From Bacteroidota bacterium (GTDB lineage: Bacteria; Bacteroidota; Bacteroidia; Flavobacteriales; Flavobacteriaceae): a stretch of DNA of 6,704 nt. Positions 5,154 to 6,704 of the stretch are shown here, one piece after another. The position numbers and the translations under genes are program-made. The stretch lies in contig CANINJ010000108.1 in assembly GCA_947468985.1 (NCBI GenBank), positions 1 to 6,704 on the forward strand. Reading direction: 5' to 3'. The notes beneath the pieces are model-generated. The model worked only from the letters and a program-made list of their open reading frames with translations. It was not told where the DNA came from and searched no databases. Each line of letters opens with the position of its first letter. The stretch's first letter is position 1.

Positions 5154-5954
5154 CAATTTATAATGGTTCATTAACATTTTTTCATACACTTTATCAGGCA
5201 AAATACGTTTTAAAACAATGGAAAACTTTTGCATAAAACTGCCCACTTTATAATGAATTTTAGGATTTGGATTATCAATAATAGCAAAAATAGCCTCCGC
5301 CATTTCAATAGGATTATTTCCACCGTCAACGTGTTCGTCTAAAATACGGAGAGTTTTTCCATATAAAACCTCATACGCCGAATCTTTAATCACAGGTGCG
5401 TGGAAACGTCCCGATGCAATATTCGTAGCAAAATCGCCAGGCGCAACATTTGTAATATGAATCCCAAAAGGCTTCACTTCCATACTCAAAGATTCCGTAA
5501 TCAGTTCCAACGCCCCTTTTGAAGACGAATAAATCCCACGATACGGCAACCCCATATACCCCGCAATAGACGTAATATTGATAATCAAACCCGACTTTTG
5601 AAACCGCATCTGTGGCAAAACCGCCTTCATCATCGCAATGGGACCAAAAAAATTAGTCTCAAAATTATTTCGCATTTCCTCCATCGGAATCTCCTCAATC
5701 GGCCCCGTAATTCCAACACCAGCGTTATTAATCAAAATATCCAATTGACCCGCCATAATAAGCACTTTTTCAACAGCATTTGCAATCGAATTCGCATCAC
5801 GAACATCCAGTTTAATCAACTCAAAAACAGAATTCCCTGCGCCTTCAGGATTCCTACTGGTACCATACACTTTATAGCCTTTTTTGTGCAAAAATTCCCC
5901 AATTGATTTACCAATTCCCGACGAACCACCCGTAATCAGAACCACTTTATCCAT
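5151..5954 (-). CDS. Short-chain dehydrogenase/reductase (SDR family, classical type)
   Basis: A 267-aa NAD(P)-dependent oxidoreductase with the full classical SDR signature. The glycine motif TGGSSGIG is at 8-15, Arg34 after the second strand (TSRN) favours NADPH, LDV is at 49-51 and NNAG at 76-79. Asn101, Ser129 (NITSIAG), Tyr142 and Lys146 (YSSSK) form the catalytic tetrad, and APG is at 171-173. The C-terminal part (about 180-267) contains the variable substrate-binding region and a Lys-rich amphipathic tail, resembling SDRs that act on lipids, retinol-like or ketosteroid-like compounds. The actual substrate cannot be read from the sequence. No signal peptide is seen, so it is cytoplasmic. 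It precedes the transaldolase gene in the same direction with a 42-nt gap and no terminator, so read-through is likely. The start is supported by the glycine motif lying eight residues in. Confidence 0.95.
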   Translation of the reverse strand: MDKVVLITGGSSGIGKSIGEFLHKKGYKVYGTSRNPEGAGNSVFELIKLDVRDANSIANAVEKVLIMAGQLDILINNAGVGITGPIEEIPMEEMRNNFETNFFGPIAMMKAVLPQMRFQKSGLIINITSIAGYMGLPYRGIYSSSKGALELITESLSMEVKPFGIHITNVAPGDFATNIASGRFHAPVIKDSAYEVLYGKTLRILDEHVDGGNNPIEMAEAIFAIIDNPNPKIHYKVGSFMQKFSIVLKRILPDKVYEKMLMNHYKL

Positions 5955-5976
5955 AACTTATACTTAATTGCTTTCA

Positions 5977-5984
5977 CAAAATTC
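5977..5984 (-). promoter_or_regulatory. Weak -7 box candidate (GAATTTTG) for the dehydrogenase gene
   Basis: It matches TAnnTTTG except for the first T and lies 22 nt before the ATG, the same spacing as in the lipoprotein genes. No -33 element is clear, and the true promoter may differ. Confidence 0.3.
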
Positions 5985-6032
5985 AGAATGTAAATATAGT
6001 TATTTATAAATTTTATTAGCCAAATTATTTCT

Positions 6033-6122
6033 CGGGCGAGTCCCTCCGTAAAAACTTCGGGTCAGGCTGTGCCCTGCAATCTCAGTTCCACTTCATTCCA
6101 CCGAGGATTTTCGATTCCATCC
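6033..6122 (-). ncRNA. Structured flavobacterial intergenic element, possibly Flavo-1 RNA
   Basis: This is a GC-richer island in AT-rich DNA, read on the - strand. It begins GGATGGAATCGAAAATCC (6122-6105), where GGAT and ATCC can pair. It continues with two GTGGAA words, then GATTGCAGGGCACAGCCTGACC with a CAGG/CCTG hairpin (6076-6063). It ends with GGGACTCGCCC (6044-6034), whose GGG and CCC can pair. The order of words (GGAT..GAA..ATCC, GATTGCAG..GCC.GACCCG, GGGAC..GCCC) matches my recollection of an element repeated many times in Flavobacterium genomes and of the Flavo-1 RNA motif described from comparative genomics. The family assignment is from memory, not a covariance search. It lies about 80 nt upstream of the dehydrogenase start, so it could be an independent RNA or an upstream leader element. 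Confidence 0.5.
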
Positions 6123-6124
6123 TT

Positions 6125-6580
6125 CTCGCAAATAAACGACGATATAGTCTAATTATCAGCTATTCAAGATAAATATTTAAATGCCAATAAGTTATACCTT
6201 GCCTTTCTATAGATTTTTTAGATTATAATGAAATAGTTCATCTTGAATAATTCCTCTAATTATTTTAATTTGTTCAAGGATTTTAAATTTATATAAAATA
6301 GAATATATGCTTTTCATTATCGTTCCCAATTGAAAAGATAATACTGCGTATTTTTTAAATATAAATAAAGTATGCAATATAATATAATTACAATAATGGA
6401 AGTTTTAACTGATAAATTAAAGTACGAAACCAATAATATCAATAAAGTAATACCTTTACCCATGAAATAAAGCACATTAACAAGTTGTTTATTAATATAA
6501 ATATTTTTGATTTGAATTAAATGAAATATTTTAATAATTAAGTTTAAATTAATTTACAACAAAAAGATATGAAAATCTCA
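6125..6580. other. AT-rich intergenic stretch without a recognisable gene
   Basis: I see no ORF with family features. The longest ATG-started frame I noticed encodes 24 residues at 6396-6470, without a promoter box. It contains a 10-bp inverted repeat (6161-6170 with 6240-6249) and a degenerate copy of the lipoprotein leader sequence (6534-6552). Confidence 0.5.
6161..6249. repeat. 10-bp inverted repeat with 69-bp spacer
   Basis: TATTCAAGAT (6161-6170) and ATCTTGAATA (6240-6249) are exact reverse complements. The arms do not extend further and no gene lies between them. It could be a relic or chance in AT-rich DNA. Confidence 0.3.
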
Positions 6581-6589
6581 CTAGTTAGC

Positions 6590-6640
6590 CGAACAGTCGA
6601 AGCAAAGGCGACGAACCGAGCTTGCGAACACGTCGTTCCA
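6590..6640. repeat. GC-rich patch with repeated CGAAC words
   Basis: CGAAC occurs at 6590-6594, 6612-6616 and 6625-6629, with CGAAG at 6598-6602. The word AAAGGCGACGA (6604-6614) reappears at 6683-6693 at the 5S rRNA 3' end. A short CGACG/CGTCG pairing is possible within the patch. The origin is unclear; it lies just past the rRNA operon terminator. Confidence 0.4.
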
Positions 6641-6649
6641 ATAAAACAA

Positions 6650-6677
6650 AAAAGCCTATCTTTTCAGATAGGCTTTT
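6650..6677 (-). terminator. Rho-independent terminator of the rRNA operon
   Basis: AAAAGCCTATC (6650-6660) pairs perfectly with GATAGGCTTTT (6667-6677) around a 6-nt loop. On the - strand an interrupted T run (TTGTTTTAT) follows. It begins 8 nt after the end of the 5S rRNA sequence. Confidence 0.9.
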
Positions 6678-6685
6678 CAAAGAAA

Positions 6686-6704
6686 GGCGACGACATACTC
6701 TCCC
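6686..6704 (-). rRNA. 5S ribosomal RNA, 3' end only (partial)
   Basis: The last 19 bases read GGGAGAGTATGTCGTCGCC on the - strand. This matches the conserved 3' end of Bacteroidota 5S rRNA (GGGAGAGTA followed by a stem strand that closes the molecule). A strong terminator follows directly. The rest of the gene, and presumably the 23S and 16S genes, lie beyond the right edge. The exact mature end may differ by a few bases. Confidence 0.85.

Noticed and set aside
5598..5906. A 102-codon open frame on the + strand inside the dehydrogenase gene
   Set aside because: It is antisense to the SDR catalytic core, its His/Asn-rich translation matches nothing I know, and it has no promoter signal.
6161..6249. 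Insertion sequence or MITE bounded by the 10-bp inverted repeat
   Set aside because: There is no target-site duplication that I can see, no transposase, and the short AT-rich arms could arise by chance.
6396..6470. 24-codon ATG-started frame in the AT-rich intergenic region
   Set aside because: Too short, with no promoter box, no recognisable family and no conserved neighbour; listed only as part of the gene-free stretch.

Overview
The window looks like a chromosome segment from a flavobacterium (Bacteroidota, probably Flavobacterium or a close relative). The DNA is AT-rich and Shine-Dalgarno sequences are not evident. Several genes are preceded by the Bacteroidota-type -7 promoter box TAnnTTTG. 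The protein set is typical of the group: an HsdR_N-type nuclease-fold protein next to a family 2 glycosyltransferase, an OmpA-type lipoprotein, a FISUMP-domain lipoprotein, and a small Tal/Fsa-family transaldolase. This assignment rests on recalled family knowledge and composition, not on a search.

Left part (1-2463, + strand): a 153-aa protein with a PD-(D/E)XK-like HsdR N-terminal fold is followed with no gap by a family 2 glycosyltransferase that starts with GTG (stop and start read TAAGTG). A promoter-bearing gap then leads to an OmpA/MotB-family lipoprotein that ends at a strong, bidirectional-looking terminator. The -7 box of the first gene lies only 4 nt before its ATG, so its mRNA may be leaderless.

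Middle part (2550-4430, - strand): two unrelated lipoproteins, a FISUMP-domain protein and an Asn/Tyr-rich protein with YD-like repeats. They share an almost identical 37-bp start region (5' leader plus first codons), and each is preceded upstream by one copy of a 95-bp repeat that is about 80% identical between copies. The region therefore looks like two copies of one expression cassette carrying different secreted proteins, placed between conserved housekeeping genes.

Right part (4452-5954, - strand): a short-chain dehydrogenase/reductase followed 42 nt later by a transaldolase. The transaldolase has its own -7 box overlapping the stop codon of the dehydrogenase. Active-site residues favour transaldolase over fructose-6-phosphate aldolase.

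Far right (5955-6704): no convincing protein gene. This stretch holds a structured GC-richer element on the - strand that resembles the Flavo-1 RNA/repeat family, about 450 nt of AT-rich DNA, a small GC-rich patch with repeated CGAAC words, a strong rho-independent terminator, and the last bases of a 5S rRNA on the - strand. An rRNA operon therefore runs into this window from the right. I see no CRISPR array, insertion sequence, tRNA or complete new defence system. The most unusual signals are the lipoprotein cassette duplication and the intergenic elements near the rRNA end.
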